From positions 1 through 25,717 of the forward strand of contig JAGGSX010000139.1 in assembly GCA_021158865.1 (NCBI GenBank): DNA of 25,717 nucleotides. The letters are read 5' to 3'. The position numbers and the translations under genes were made by a program. Shown piece after piece: positions 7,610 through 15,311 of this stretch; position 1 is the first letter of the stretch, and each line of letters opens with the position of its first letter. The notes beneath the pieces are model-generated. The model saw only the letters and a program-made list of their open reading frames with translations, ran no database searches and was not told where the DNA came from. The DNA comes from Thermoplasmata archaeon (GTDB taxonomy: Archaea > Thermoplasmatota > E2 > UBA202 > JdFR-43).

Positions 7610-7640
7610 CAGTATTTTTATATTCCTTGGATTGATTAAA

Positions 7641-7868
7641 ATGGTAGAGTATGAAATAATAGAAGGAAAAGAGATAAAGTTTGGGAGAAATAATTTTATA
7701 GAAGTTGCCAAGAAAAAGGCAATTAGTGAAGAAGGAGAAAATGAATTTGTTTCTATCTCCAGAGGATATTATCTGGAAGATGGAACTAAAAAATGGAAAG
7801 CATCTATAGCCCTTCCGAGAGAGAAAGAAAAGAGGGAGGAGATAGCAGATTTGATAATGAAGTTATGA
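7641..7868 (+). CDS. Small conserved-looking protein of unknown function, first in the KEOPS operon
   Basis: A 75-residue soluble protein (MVEYEIIEGK... IADLIMKL), rich in Lys and Glu, with a likely beta-strand stretch (FVSISRGYYLEDGTKKWKAS) followed by a C-terminal helix. No signal peptide, membrane segment or metal motif. I do not recognise the family. The stop overlaps the start of kae1 (ATGA), so it is translated with the tRNA-modification genes. The ATG at 7641 is preferred over the TTG at 7632 because it fits the promoter spacing. The strand-rich core with basic residues could suit a small nucleic-acid-binding role, but this is a guess. Confidence 0.7.
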   Translation: MVEYEIIEGKEIKFGRNNFIEVAKKKAISEEGENEFVSISRGYYLEDGTKKWKASIALPREKEKREEIADLIMKL

Positions 7869-8854
7869 TTTCTCTTGGTATAGAAGGCACTGCTCACACG
7901 ATTGGCATAGGTATTGTTGAGGATAAAAATAAAAAATGTAATGTGCTTTCAAATGTTTCTAAAATGTATAAGCCTGCAACAGGCGGAATACATCCCAGAG
8001 AAGCAGCAAACCATCATGCATTCTTTCTTCCCAAAATATTAAAAGAGGCCATAAAATCTGCAAGAATCGAGATAGATGATATAGATGTTTTAGGTTTTTC
8101 AATTGGTCCTGGATTAGGCCCATGTCTGAGAACCGTTGCTACTGCATCAAGGGCAATGGCTCTAAAATACAAAAAGCCAATAATTGGTGTAAATCATTGT
8201 ATAGCCCATTTGGAAATAGGAAGGGCATTAACCGGAGCCAAAGACCCTGTTCTTTTATATGCTTCAGGAGGCAATACACAGGTAATTGCATTTTTGGATA
8301 GAAAATATAGAATTTTTGGAGAAACACTGGATATTGGCATAGGTAATTGTCTTGATAAATTTGGTAGAGAAATCGGAATATCTTTTCCAGCTGGTCCTGA
8401 GATAGAAAAATTGGCAGAGAAAGGCAGAAAATATATACATCTGCCATATTCTGTAAAAGGGATGGATGTTGCTTTCTCTGGCATATTAACTGCAGCTATC
8501 CATCTACTGAAAAAAGAAAGTAAAGAAGACATATCTCATTCACTGCAGGAAACATGCTTCAGCATGCTTGCAGAGGTTACTGAAAGAGCAATGGCTCATA
8601 CAGATAAGGGAGAAGTTCTTCTCGGCGGCGGCGTGGCGGCCAACAAAAGATTGCAGGCTATAATAAAAAAAATGGCTGAAGAGAGAGGAGCAAAGTTTTA
8701 TGTGCCTTCAAAAAAATATTTAGTTGATAATGGCGCAATGATTGCATGGACTGCCCTGCTGATGTATAAGTCTGGCTATAGAATGAAGATAGATGAAACA
8801 AAAATTAGGCAGAATTTCAGAACAGATGAAGTGGAGATAAAATGGAGAAGCTGA
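7865..8854 (+). CDS. kae1: tRNA N6-adenosine threonylcarbamoyltransferase, KEOPS subunit Kae1
   Basis: The catalytic subunit of KEOPS, which transfers threonylcarbamoyl from TC-AMP to A37 of ANN-decoding tRNAs. The protein has 329 residues, close to the usual archaeal size, and starts MISLGIEGTAHTIG. Metal-binding residues H111 and H115 (HCIAH) and D288 (VDNG) are present, as are the nucleotide-binding LYASGGNTQV and LGGGVAANKR. A frame continuing upstream to 7793 would lie inside the preceding gene; the ATG at 7865, overlapping its stop, is the natural start. The last 13 bases overlap bud32. In many Euryarchaeota the two are fused; here they are separate and in different frames. The LGGGVAANKR stretch is written with unusually GC-rich codons (8621-8641). 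Confidence 0.97.
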   Translation: MISLGIEGTAHTIGIGIVEDKNKKCNVLSNVSKMYKPATGGIHPREAANHHAFFLPKILKEAIKSARIEIDDIDVLGFSIGPGLGPCLRTVATASRAMALKYKKPIIGVNHCIAHLEIGRALTGAKDPVLLYASGGNTQVIAFLDRKYRIFGETLDIGIGNCLDKFGREIGISFPAGPEIEKLAEKGRKYIHLPYSVKGMDVAFSGILTAAIHLLKKESKEDISHSLQETCFSMLAEVTERAMAHTDKGEVLLGGGVAANKRLQAIIKKMAEERGAKFYVPSKKYLVDNGAMIAWTALLMYKSGYRMKIDETKIRQNFRTDEVEIKWRS

Positions 8855-9468
8855 TAAAAAAAGGGGCTGAAGCCGAAATATATCTTTCAGAATGGCTTGG
8901 AAAAGAGGTCATAATAAAAAGAAGGATAAGGAAGGGGTATAGAATAAAAGAATTGGACAATGCTATTAGAGAGCATAGAACAAAAAGGGAAGCATTGCTT
9001 ATGATGGCGGCAAGAGGCGCAGGCGTAAGCGTGCCAATAATTTATGATATAAATTTGTATAAAAAGGAGATAGTGATGCAGTATATAGATGGTATGAGAG
9101 TAAAAGATTTCATTGATAAAATTGATGAAGAAAATCAGAAGAAAATATGTAAGAAAATTGGCAAAAGCATAGCCGCCATGCATGAAAATGGAATAATACA
9201 TGGAGATATAACAACTTCAAATATGATAATTGGAGACGGAACTTTATACTTTATAGATTTTGGCCTTGGAATGAAAAGCGAAGAAAATGAAGACAGAGGC
9301 GTTGACATGCATCTTTTGATGGAAGCATTCAACGCGGTGCATAAAAATAAAAAATTATTTGAATGGGTTTTTGAGGAATATGAAAAAAATTTTGATGAGG
9401 GCAAAGAAGTTAGAAAAAAAATAAATGAGATAATAAGTAGAGGAAGATACATGAGGCGGGTAACATGA
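8842..9468 (+). CDS. bud32: KEOPS subunit Bud32, atypical small protein kinase/ATPase
   Basis: A 208-residue minimal kinase of the piD261/Bud32 family, which binds Kae1 and whose ATPase activity supports tRNA t6A synthesis. It has the N-terminal GAEAEIYL loop, the ATP-binding lysine K26 in VIIKRRIRKGYR, the catalytic loop HGDITTSN (120-127) and the metal-binding D139 in FIDFGLG. It has no activation segment, as expected for the family. The gene overlaps kae1 by 13 bases and the pyrophosphatase by four (ATGA), so the three are translationally coupled. The pair may represent a split of the fused form or the unfused state; a frameshift of a former fusion is unlikely because Bud32 keeps a complete N-terminus. 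Confidence 0.96.
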   Translation: MEKLIKKGAEAEIYLSEWLGKEVIIKRRIRKGYRIKELDNAIREHRTKREALLMMAARGAGVSVPIIYDINLYKKEIVMQYIDGMRVKDFIDKIDEENQKKICKKIGKSIAAMHENGIIHGDITTSNMIIGDGTLYFIDFGLGMKSEENEDRGVDMHLLMEAFNAVHKNKKLFEWVFEEYEKNFDEGKEVRKKINEIISRGRYMRRVT

Positions 9469-9995
9469 TTTATTTTATAACAGGCAATAAAAATAAGTAT
9501 ATTGAAGCAAAAAAAATTATAAAAGATATAGAAATGAAGCACATTCCATATCCTGAAATTCAGGCAGATAAACTTGAAGATGTTGCTGAATTTGGGGAGG
9601 AATATTTAAAAAAACAAGTTAATGAAAAATTTTTTATTGAAGATTCAGGTATTTTTATAGATGCATTAAAAAATTTTCCAGGTGTTTATTCTGCATACAT
9701 ATTCAAAACAATTGGAAATGAAGGAATATTAAAACTTATGGAAGGGATAGAAAGTAGAAAAGCAAGATTTGAATCAGTTATTGCTTTTTATGATGGCTCT
9801 CTTCATATATTTAAGGGAGTCTGCAAAGGAAAAATTTCTTATAATGCAAGAGGCAAAGGATTTGGATATGATCCAATATTCATTCCAGATGGAAGTGAAA
9901 AAACTTTTGGAGAAATGAGCATAACAGAAAAAAATAAGTATTCTCATAGAGGAAAAGCAATAAGAGCTCTTTCTTCACTCCTTGCACCCCTTTAG
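9465..9995 (+). CDS. XTP/dITP diphosphatase (RdgB/HAM1 family)
   Basis: A 176-residue house-cleaning enzyme that hydrolyses XTP, ITP and dITP to monophosphates so that deaminated purines stay out of RNA and DNA. Motifs in order: ITGNKNKYIEAK at the N-terminus, EDSGIFIDALKNFPGVYSA around residues 58-76, GKGFGYDPIF, and YSHRGKAIRAL near the C-terminus. Length is normal, slightly short as is usual in archaea. It starts inside the bud32 stop (ATGA) and ends before a pair of hairpins shared with the convergent tadC gene. Linkage to kae1-bud32 is common in archaea and probably reflects shared housekeeping expression. Confidence 0.95.
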   Translation: MIYFITGNKNKYIEAKKIIKDIEMKHIPYPEIQADKLEDVAEFGEEYLKKQVNEKFFIEDSGIFIDALKNFPGVYSAYIFKTIGNEGILKLMEGIESRKARFESVIAFYDGSLHIFKGVCKGKISYNARGKGFGYDPIFIPDGSEKTFGEMSITEKNKYSHRGKAIRALSSLLAPL

Positions 9996-10033
9996 AAAAG
10001 GTCTGCACCCCAAAGAAGTTCTTTCCTTGAGCC

Positions 10034-10054
10034 CTTTTTCTTCAAAAGAAAAAG
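10034..10054. terminator. Perfect 9-bp hairpin between convergent genes
   Basis: CTTTTTCTT-CAA-AAGAAAAAG, a perfect stem with a three-base loop and T/A-rich arms, so it could stop transcription from either side. It lies inside a larger inverted repeat: GAGCCCTTTTTCTT (10029-10042) against AAGAAAGGGCTC (10114-10125), which reaches the tadC stop codon. Confidence 0.6.
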
Positions 10055-10091
10055 TGCTTCATCCTAAAAAGAACTGATACATTTTTCCGCC

Positions 10092-10112
10092 AGCGCTTTT
10101 TCTAAAAGGGCT
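10092..10112. terminator. Second hairpin between convergent genes
   Basis: AGCGCTTTT-TCT-AAAAGGGCT pairs with one G-G mismatch. With the hairpin at 10034-10054 it forms a symmetrical, probably bidirectional terminator for the rdgB-like and tadC genes. Confidence 0.5.
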
Positions 10113-10123
10113 GAAGAAAGGGC

Positions 10124-11947
10124 TCACAGGGTGGCAAAGAATAAAGAAGAAAGTATTGTCGATAATGCAAATATTATTGTTGCTAAAGGCATTTCTCTTC
10201 CTATGGAATACATGTATTCAATATAATCATCGCCTTCATCTATTCCATTTGCAAATCTTAATAATAGCATTACAAGAAGCAGGATATAAATTCCTATGGT
10301 TAGAATAAAATAATCATAGGAAATTTTTGCTAAAGAAAATTTTTCATTTCCAAATATAAGAATGGACATGCTTTCAGAAATTGAGAAATTCATGCCAGAT
10401 AAAACATTTGTTATCAATTTTGTTATTCCGAGAGTTATCCCTGCTATCATTGGAGCAAATATTGTTGCAGTTGAATGAAGAGTGGAAGTTAAAACACCAA
10501 GATTATTTTTTATATTTCTTTCCACATCCTGCAATTGCTTTAAATGGTCTGCAATTTTTATTATGGCATTTCCAGTTGCTTTATGGCTCTTTCTTGCGCC
10601 TTCAACAAAGATTTTCATTATAGCTCTTATTCTATCTGAAAATATATTTCTAAGAGAACCATATTCTTTATTGAATAAAGCTTCTTTTAAAGTTGTCCTT
10701 CTTGTCATGAGATTATAAGAAGAATTTGAGAACACTTTGCCGATTTTTGAACCTTTCATCGTTTCTGATGCATAATAAAATGCCTCTTCTGGTGGTTTTC
10801 CTTCTTCAACTCTTTTTCCTATTATATATAAGGCATCACTGAACTCATTTTCCATTTCTTTTATGTCATCCCTTATTTTTTTATATGGGAAATAGCTCAT
10901 TCCATAATATGATATGCTGAATCCAATTCCAATAATGAAAAGAATGCTATATGAAAAATATAATGCAAGAAATGAAAATGAAATTAAAATTGCCAAAGAG
11001 ATTGAAGCATTAGCAAACTTATTTATTCTCACAACATTTGACGGAATTGAAGGCGGATTGAAAGTTGCTGGACGCATCAACAGAATTTTCCTTATATAAA
11101 CAAAAAGAATTATTGGAAGTAAGATATCATATATTATAAAAATTTGGAATATTGAGATATGGAGCCGTGTTATGCTGGCGGCGGGGAGCATGGCGACCAG
11201 AGCAAGAGGTAGCATGACTCCAATGGAATATATTACCAACGTTGGCTGGTTGAGTTTGTTTGCAAAATTTATCATTGTATCTTTTGTTCCATCCAAGACA
11301 ACGTCTAAAGCTCTATTCAATGTTACATATCTCTCCGTTTCCTTTTCTCTAACAGAACTCCTTATGAGATGGATTGCTCTTTTAAAATAATCGCTCCATT
11401 TACCCCATAATTCTGCAAAAGATGTTATTGCATCATCAATTCCTTTATAGATTCTTATTTCTATATCCCACAACAATTTTCTTAAATCTCGTGATAAAGC
11501 TGTTCTTGATTCAGATGATGCAAATTCTAATGCCCTTTCTAAATTTGGATGTATTCTCAAATACATTACAATATATGAAATAACTTCAGGAACATCTCCC
11601 AAAGAATGTATTTTCATATATTTTGCTTTTATTTTTGGATATTCGCTGGTATAGTGTAAAACTATTAATGGAAAGGCAAATATAATCAAAAAAATCAAAA
11701 GAATTGTAAGCATTCCAATTTCTCTAAAAGAAAAATTATAAAATGAGAGAATTGCAATGCTTATTGCCACGCCTGCCATAAGTGATATGATTGCCATTAT
11801 GTAGGAAAAAGTTATTATTTCATCTGGTTCAAGGTCAATTCCAGTAAAATTCAAGCTATCAATGAATTCTTGAGATACATGAATATTTTTCTTTCTCCAT
11901 GAAAATTTTTTCAAAAATTTTTTACAGAATTTTTCATAACTTGGCAT
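10124..11947 (-). CDS. Type IV pilus/secretion membrane platform protein (TadC/GspF/ArlJ-like)
   Basis: A polytopic membrane protein (607 residues from the ATG at 11947) with two T2SSF-type domains, each a cytoplasmic helical bundle next to hydrophobic segments. Clear membrane stretches: IIALLSF-like residues near 40-95 (two segments), about 240-290, about 305-345, and three near the C-terminus ending SLFFATL. The duplicated soluble parts contain VPEVISYIVMYL and SDALYIIGKRVEEG, typical of archaeal TadC. It would form the platform on which the partner ATPase works to assemble pilins or similar fibres. The TTG at 11956 is a weaker start. The start overlaps the ATPase gene by 14 bases. No pilin, prepilin peptidase or archaellin is in the window, so the fibre made is unknown. 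Confidence 0.88.
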   Translation of the reverse strand: MPSYEKFCKKFLKKFSWRKKNIHVSQEFIDSLNFTGIDLEPDEIITFSYIMAIISLMAGVAISIAILSFYNFSFREIGMLTILLIFLIIFAFPLIVLHYTSEYPKIKAKYMKIHSLGDVPEVISYIVMYLRIHPNLERALEFASSESRTALSRDLRKLLWDIEIRIYKGIDDAITSFAELWGKWSDYFKRAIHLIRSSVREKETERYVTLNRALDVVLDGTKDTMINFANKLNQPTLVIYSIGVMLPLALVAMLPAASITRLHISIFQIFIIYDILLPIILFVYIRKILLMRPATFNPPSIPSNVVRINKFANASISLAILISFSFLALYFSYSILFIIGIGFSISYYGMSYFPYKKIRDDIKEMENEFSDALYIIGKRVEEGKPPEEAFYYASETMKGSKIGKVFSNSSYNLMTRRTTLKEALFNKEYGSLRNIFSDRIRAIMKIFVEGARKSHKATGNAIIKIADHLKQLQDVERNIKNNLGVLTSTLHSTATIFAPMIAGITLGITKLITNVLSGMNFSISESMSILIFGNEKFSLAKISYDYFILTIGIYILLLVMLLLRFANGIDEGDDYIEYMYSIGREMPLATIIFALSTILSSLFFATL

Positions 11948-14036
11948 ATTTACCAAACCATTCCATCCATTTTTTTTCTAACTTTTTATAATCTATTTCA
12001 TCCTTCATTTCATTTAGCATTATCCAATATGCATTGTTGGCATCTATAACGGCTTTTGCTTCTACAAGCCTGCTATCATGCAATGAATATTCAGCCATTT
12101 TTTTCTTAATTTTAGCCCTCAATTTTATGTTTTCAATTGCATCTTCTATACTCATACCCCATTGCATGGCAATCTTACCTATAATTTCAGATTGGCCCAT
12201 GTAAAATAAGTCCAATGCCTTCAGTTCATCTTCCTTGCTGTCATAAACCATTATGTCATTGAAAACTTTGTCCATATCCTCATTTTTCCATAATTTGCTG
12301 ATTTCTGCAATTTCAACAACCCTTCTTTTTTTCTCCATTTTTCCTCCTATTCTCATTGGAGCTGCTATGACAACAATATCTGTTGCTTTAAAAGATGAAG
12401 AAGGAATTCCAATATCATATACAAGCCTGTCAAAAACATCCCTGCATGATGCCCCATGTATTGTTCCCATAACAAGATTTCCAGCAGCCCCTATTCTCAT
12501 TGCCTCAAATAATATTTTCGCTTCATTGCCCCTCACCTCTCCCAAAACCAATACAGATTCACCAAGCCTTAGAGCAGTTTTTATAGCAACTTTTTCATCT
12601 ATACCTTCTTCTGCAACAGCAGATTTTGTCAGCAATGATTGTATTTTATATCCCAGCTTCTGCATTTTTTCAATTGGTATTTCTGGTGTATCTTCGATTG
12701 TGATTATCCTATATTTTTGAGGAATTTCAAGCATCAATGCACCAAGCAATGAAGTTTTTCCAGCCCCTCTGCTCCCTCCAATTAAAATTGTGGCTTGTCC
12801 ATCTACAAAAAAGCTCAACATGCCAGCCGCCAGAGGAGAAATCATTTTATTCGCTACAAACATTGGTAATGTCCACGGCTGGCGGCGGTGGCGCCTTATT
12901 GCAAAGGCTATTCCTTCTGGTGTAAGGGGAGGAGATATTGCAGTTATTCTTGAGCCGTAATCGTGCAATCCTGCATCAAGAATTGGTGATGCTTCTGAAA
13001 ATGCTCTCCCGCTCATGCTTCTGAACCTTGTTGACAAAGCTTCAACATCATCTGGAGAGAAATATATATTTGTTGTATATTCTTCCCCATCCAAGATTAT
13101 ATGAACAGGGTTACGAGAAACTGGAGCATTTATGTATATGTCCTGTATTTTTTCATCCAACAATAAATCTTCCAGTATCCCAATTCCAGCTGTATATTTT
13201 GCAAAAATATCTGCAAGCATTTCAATTTTTTCTCCTTCTATGTCAAAATTTTTTTCATTCACCAGTTCAACCATTTTTTCTTTCCCAAATCTATAAAAAT
13301 ATTCTCTTGCAGATTCAAAATCCAAAAAAGAAGTGTCGGAAGGATGATGCTTTGCCAATTTCTCTTTAACTTGCTGTAATAAAATTAATTCTTTTTCTTC
13401 CAAATTATATTCTGGGGGCATTATAAAATACAATTTTTCTGGTTTTGTCATCAGCCTGTATATGGATACTTTCAAATCTTTGCCTTTTCTTTTAATATTA
13501 TAGCTTTTTAAAAAGACAGAATCAGATGGTGGAGAAAATTGAATATAAGTATCAAAAAATATTGGTTTAATATATGGATGGATGGCATGATAATCTTCTA
13601 TTTTTATATCGAGTAATCTTTTCAATTTTTCTTTAAAATCTTTTCTGCAATAACATCTTTTCTCAGTTATAAGGGGTTTTTTTATTTCTTTATACAATGC
13701 CTTTATTTTTTCAAATGCTTCTGCAGGATTGGACAATGAATTTTTCTTTATCATTTCAATTATTTCATTTATTCCAAGACAATCGCATTTGTTTAAGGAA
13801 TATAATTCATCAATAAAATTCGCCATTTTTTTCAATTTTTTTAATTCCTCTCCATAAAATATTTTTGTTAAGGTATCATTTAAAATTAATTTATCAATTT
13901 TTGGCTCCTTTAAAAAAATCTTTAATAAGCCATTTCTACAATTCTCATCAAATAAAGACGATGAAAAATTGCAGTTTAAACAATCAACGATTGCTACGCG
14001 CTCATTTCCTTCTTTTCTAAGAATATAGTCACACAT
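11934..14036 (-). CDS. Type IV pilus/secretion ATPase (TadA/GspE-like) with cysteine-rich N-terminus
   Basis: A 700-residue hexameric secretion ATPase that would power assembly through its membrane partner. The C-terminal motor domain has Walker A GGSRGAGKTS (residues 420-429), the Asp box ITIEDTPEIP (445-454), a Walker B region LVLGEVRG (496-503) and the His-box TIHG (525-528). The N-terminal 130 residues carry eight cysteines: C2, C19, C22, C33, then CDC (84-86) and CYC (128-130), with only one later in the protein, suggesting a zinc or Fe-S site. The start is taken as ATG 14036; a TTG two codons upstream is possible. An unusually GC-rich patch (12873-12895) encodes IRRHRRQPW. Operon with tadC; divergent from the HerA-like gene. 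Confidence 0.92.
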   Translation of the reverse strand: MCDYILRKEGNERVAIVDCLNCNFSSSLFDENCRNGLLKIFLKEPKIDKLILNDTLTKIFYGEELKKLKKMANFIDELYSLNKCDCLGINEIIEMIKKNSLSNPAEAFEKIKALYKEIKKPLITEKRCYCRKDFKEKLKRLLDIKIEDYHAIHPYIKPIFFDTYIQFSPPSDSVFLKSYNIKRKGKDLKVSIYRLMTKPEKLYFIMPPEYNLEEKELILLQQVKEKLAKHHPSDTSFLDFESAREYFYRFGKEKMVELVNEKNFDIEGEKIEMLADIFAKYTAGIGILEDLLLDEKIQDIYINAPVSRNPVHIILDGEEYTTNIYFSPDDVEALSTRFRSMSGRAFSEASPILDAGLHDYGSRITAISPPLTPEGIAFAIRRHRRQPWTLPMFVANKMISPLAAGMLSFFVDGQATILIGGSRGAGKTSLLGALMLEIPQKYRIITIEDTPEIPIEKMQKLGYKIQSLLTKSAVAEEGIDEKVAIKTALRLGESVLVLGEVRGNEAKILFEAMRIGAAGNLVMGTIHGASCRDVFDRLVYDIGIPSSSFKATDIVVIAAPMRIGGKMEKKRRVVEIAEISKLWKNEDMDKVFNDIMVYDSKEDELKALDLFYMGQSEIIGKIAMQWGMSIEDAIENIKLRAKIKKKMAEYSLHDSRLVEAKAVIDANNAYWIMLNEMKDEIDYKKLEKKWMEWFGKYAKL

Positions 14037-14043
14037 ATACAAA

Positions 14044-14056
14044 ATTTAAATAATTA
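14044..14056 (+). promoter_or_regulatory. Putative TATA box for the HerA-like gene
   Basis: TTTAAATAATTA is centred about 24 bases before the ATG at 14073, fitting a leaderless transcript. It lies immediately next to the opposing TATA of the secretion ATPase, so the two promoters interleave. Confidence 0.5.
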
Positions 14057-14060
14057 TTGG

Positions 14061-14070
14061 GTAATATACT
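14061..14070 (-). promoter_or_regulatory. Putative TATA box for the secretion ATPase operon
   Basis: AGTATATTAC on the minus strand is centred about 29 bases upstream of the ATG at 14036. It and the plus-strand TATA at 14044-14056 each lie on the transcript-start side of the other, so simultaneous firing is unlikely. Confidence 0.4.
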
Positions 14071-14072
14071 TT

Positions 14073-15266
14073 ATGGAAAAAAATTTTATTTTTGGTTCAA
14101 GAAAAAAAGGAAGAGCTTTATTAAACATAGGGAAATATTATGCTCTCGATTCTTCTCTGGGTTCAAAAGTTTTTATAGACATTTCCATGCCTCATGTTAT
14201 ACTAATAGCAGGAAAAAGAGGATATGGAAAATCTTATACAATAGGCGTATTTATGGAAGAATTTTATATGCTTGATGATGATATAAAAAATAAATTGAGC
14301 ATGATTGTTATTGATACTTTAGGAATATTTTGGAGCAGTTATATGCCAAATGAAAAAGAAAAAGATTTTTTAAAGAAATGGGGCATGAATGCAGAAGGAA
14401 TAAAAATAAAAATAATTTCCACTCAAAAAATGGTTGATGAATATAAAACGAAAGGAATAGATGCAATTCCATTTTCATTAAAGCCTTCTCAAATGGGTTT
14501 TCATCACTGGCATTCTTTATTCAATATTTCTCCTTTTTCTCAAATTGGGATTGCAATAACAGACGCATTGAATGATTTAGAAGGAGAATATTCAATAGAT
14601 AATATTTTAAACAAAATAAATGAGAGTAATTTTTCAGATGAAGTAAAAGTAGCCTGCAAAAATCTTTTTAAGATGGCAAAAAGCTGGGAAATTTTCAGTA
14701 AAGACGCTATCTCAATATATGATATAGTCAAAAAAGGAGAAATAACAATATTGGATTTGAGTCAGTATCCTGACGAATTAAAAGACGTTATCCTCTCAAT
14801 AATCGCTCAAAAAATTTTTGAAACTCGTGTTATAGAGAGAAAGAGAGAAGAACTGAAGGAAAAAAGCAGAATGCCAATGGTATTGCTCGCAATTGATGAA
14901 GCACATGTTTTCTTATCAAAAAATAAAATATCAAGAAGCATTTTCATAAATCAATGGATGAGGCAGGGGCGCCAGCCCGGGCTTTCATTAATTCTTGCCA
15001 CTCAGATGCCAAGTTCTCTTGACAAAGAAGTCATTTCGCATGCAGATATTATAATAAGCCATCGCCTTACAGCCCAGCAAGATATAGAGGCACTGAATGA
15101 AATAAGACCCACATATATGAAAGGAGAGATAAAAGATGCAATTAAAAAAATCGGGACAGAGAAAGGAGTGGCTTTGATTATAGATGATGTGAGCGAGGTT
15201 GTAAGTGTAATCAAAATAAGGCCAAGAATCAGTATGCATGGAGGCAATGAGCCATTCATAACATAA
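14073..15266 (+). CDS. HerA/VirB4-like ATPase (DUF87 family)
   Basis: A 397-residue RecA-fold ATPase of the HerA-FtsK group. Walker A is AGKRGYGKSY (46-55), Walker B is LLAIDEAHVF (271-280), and RQGRQPGLSLILATQMP (297-312 region) contains the conserved arginine/glutamine elements of sensor and finger positions. It lacks the N-terminal HAS barrel of true HerA, and no NurA nuclease gene is nearby, so a role in DNA-end processing with Mre11-Rad50 is not indicated. Proteins of this type are often found near archaeal pilus or conjugation-like genes, and here it shares a divergent promoter region with the TadA/TadC operon. A function in powering or regulating a membrane-linked machine is inference. 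Confidence 0.85.
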   Translation: MEKNFIFGSRKKGRALLNIGKYYALDSSLGSKVFIDISMPHVILIAGKRGYGKSYTIGVFMEEFYMLDDDIKNKLSMIVIDTLGIFWSSYMPNEKEKDFLKKWGMNAEGIKIKIISTQKMVDEYKTKGIDAIPFSLKPSQMGFHHWHSLFNISPFSQIGIAITDALNDLEGEYSIDNILNKINESNFSDEVKVACKNLFKMAKSWEIFSKDAISIYDIVKKGEITILDLSQYPDELKDVILSIIAQKIFETRVIERKREELKEKSRMPMVLLAIDEAHVFLSKNKISRSIFINQWMRQGRQPGLSLILATQMPSSLDKEVISHADIIISHRLTAQQDIEALNEIRPTYMKGEIKDAIKKIGTEKGVALIIDDVSEVVSVIKIRPRISMHGGNEPFIT

Positions 15267-15282
15267 GTATTTTATATCAAAA

Positions 15283-15294
15283 CTTAAATAATAT
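15283..15294 (+). promoter_or_regulatory. Putative TATA box for the sensor-receiver operon
   Basis: CTTAAATAATAT is centred about 24 bases upstream of the ATG at 15312, giving a leaderless transcript covering both signalling genes. Confidence 0.5.
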
Positions 15295-15311
15295 TTATTG
15301 TTATTATTGAT

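Larger units (their letters stand above)
7299..7640. other. 342-base gap between the methyltransferase and the Kae1 operon
   Basis: It holds the hairpin element at 7316-7433, the right flanking repeat at 7429-7444 and a promoter near 7596-7609. Between about 7445 and 7595 no gene is supported. A 24-codon frame in the middle (starting MMTDALMFSM, near 7482) is hydrophobic at first and basic at its end, but has no recognisable relative and may be chance. No tRNA or other structured RNA is recognised. Confidence 0.6.

Noticed and set aside
7793..7864. Longer Kae1 N-terminus starting at 7793
   Set aside because: It would lie wholly inside the preceding gene. Kae1 family proteins start at the IEGTAHTIG segment encoded from 7865.
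14073..15266. True HerA of the HerA-NurA DNA-end resection system
   Set aside because: There is no N-terminal HAS barrel and no nurA, mre11 or rad50 gene nearby. Only the shared ATPase fold is supported.
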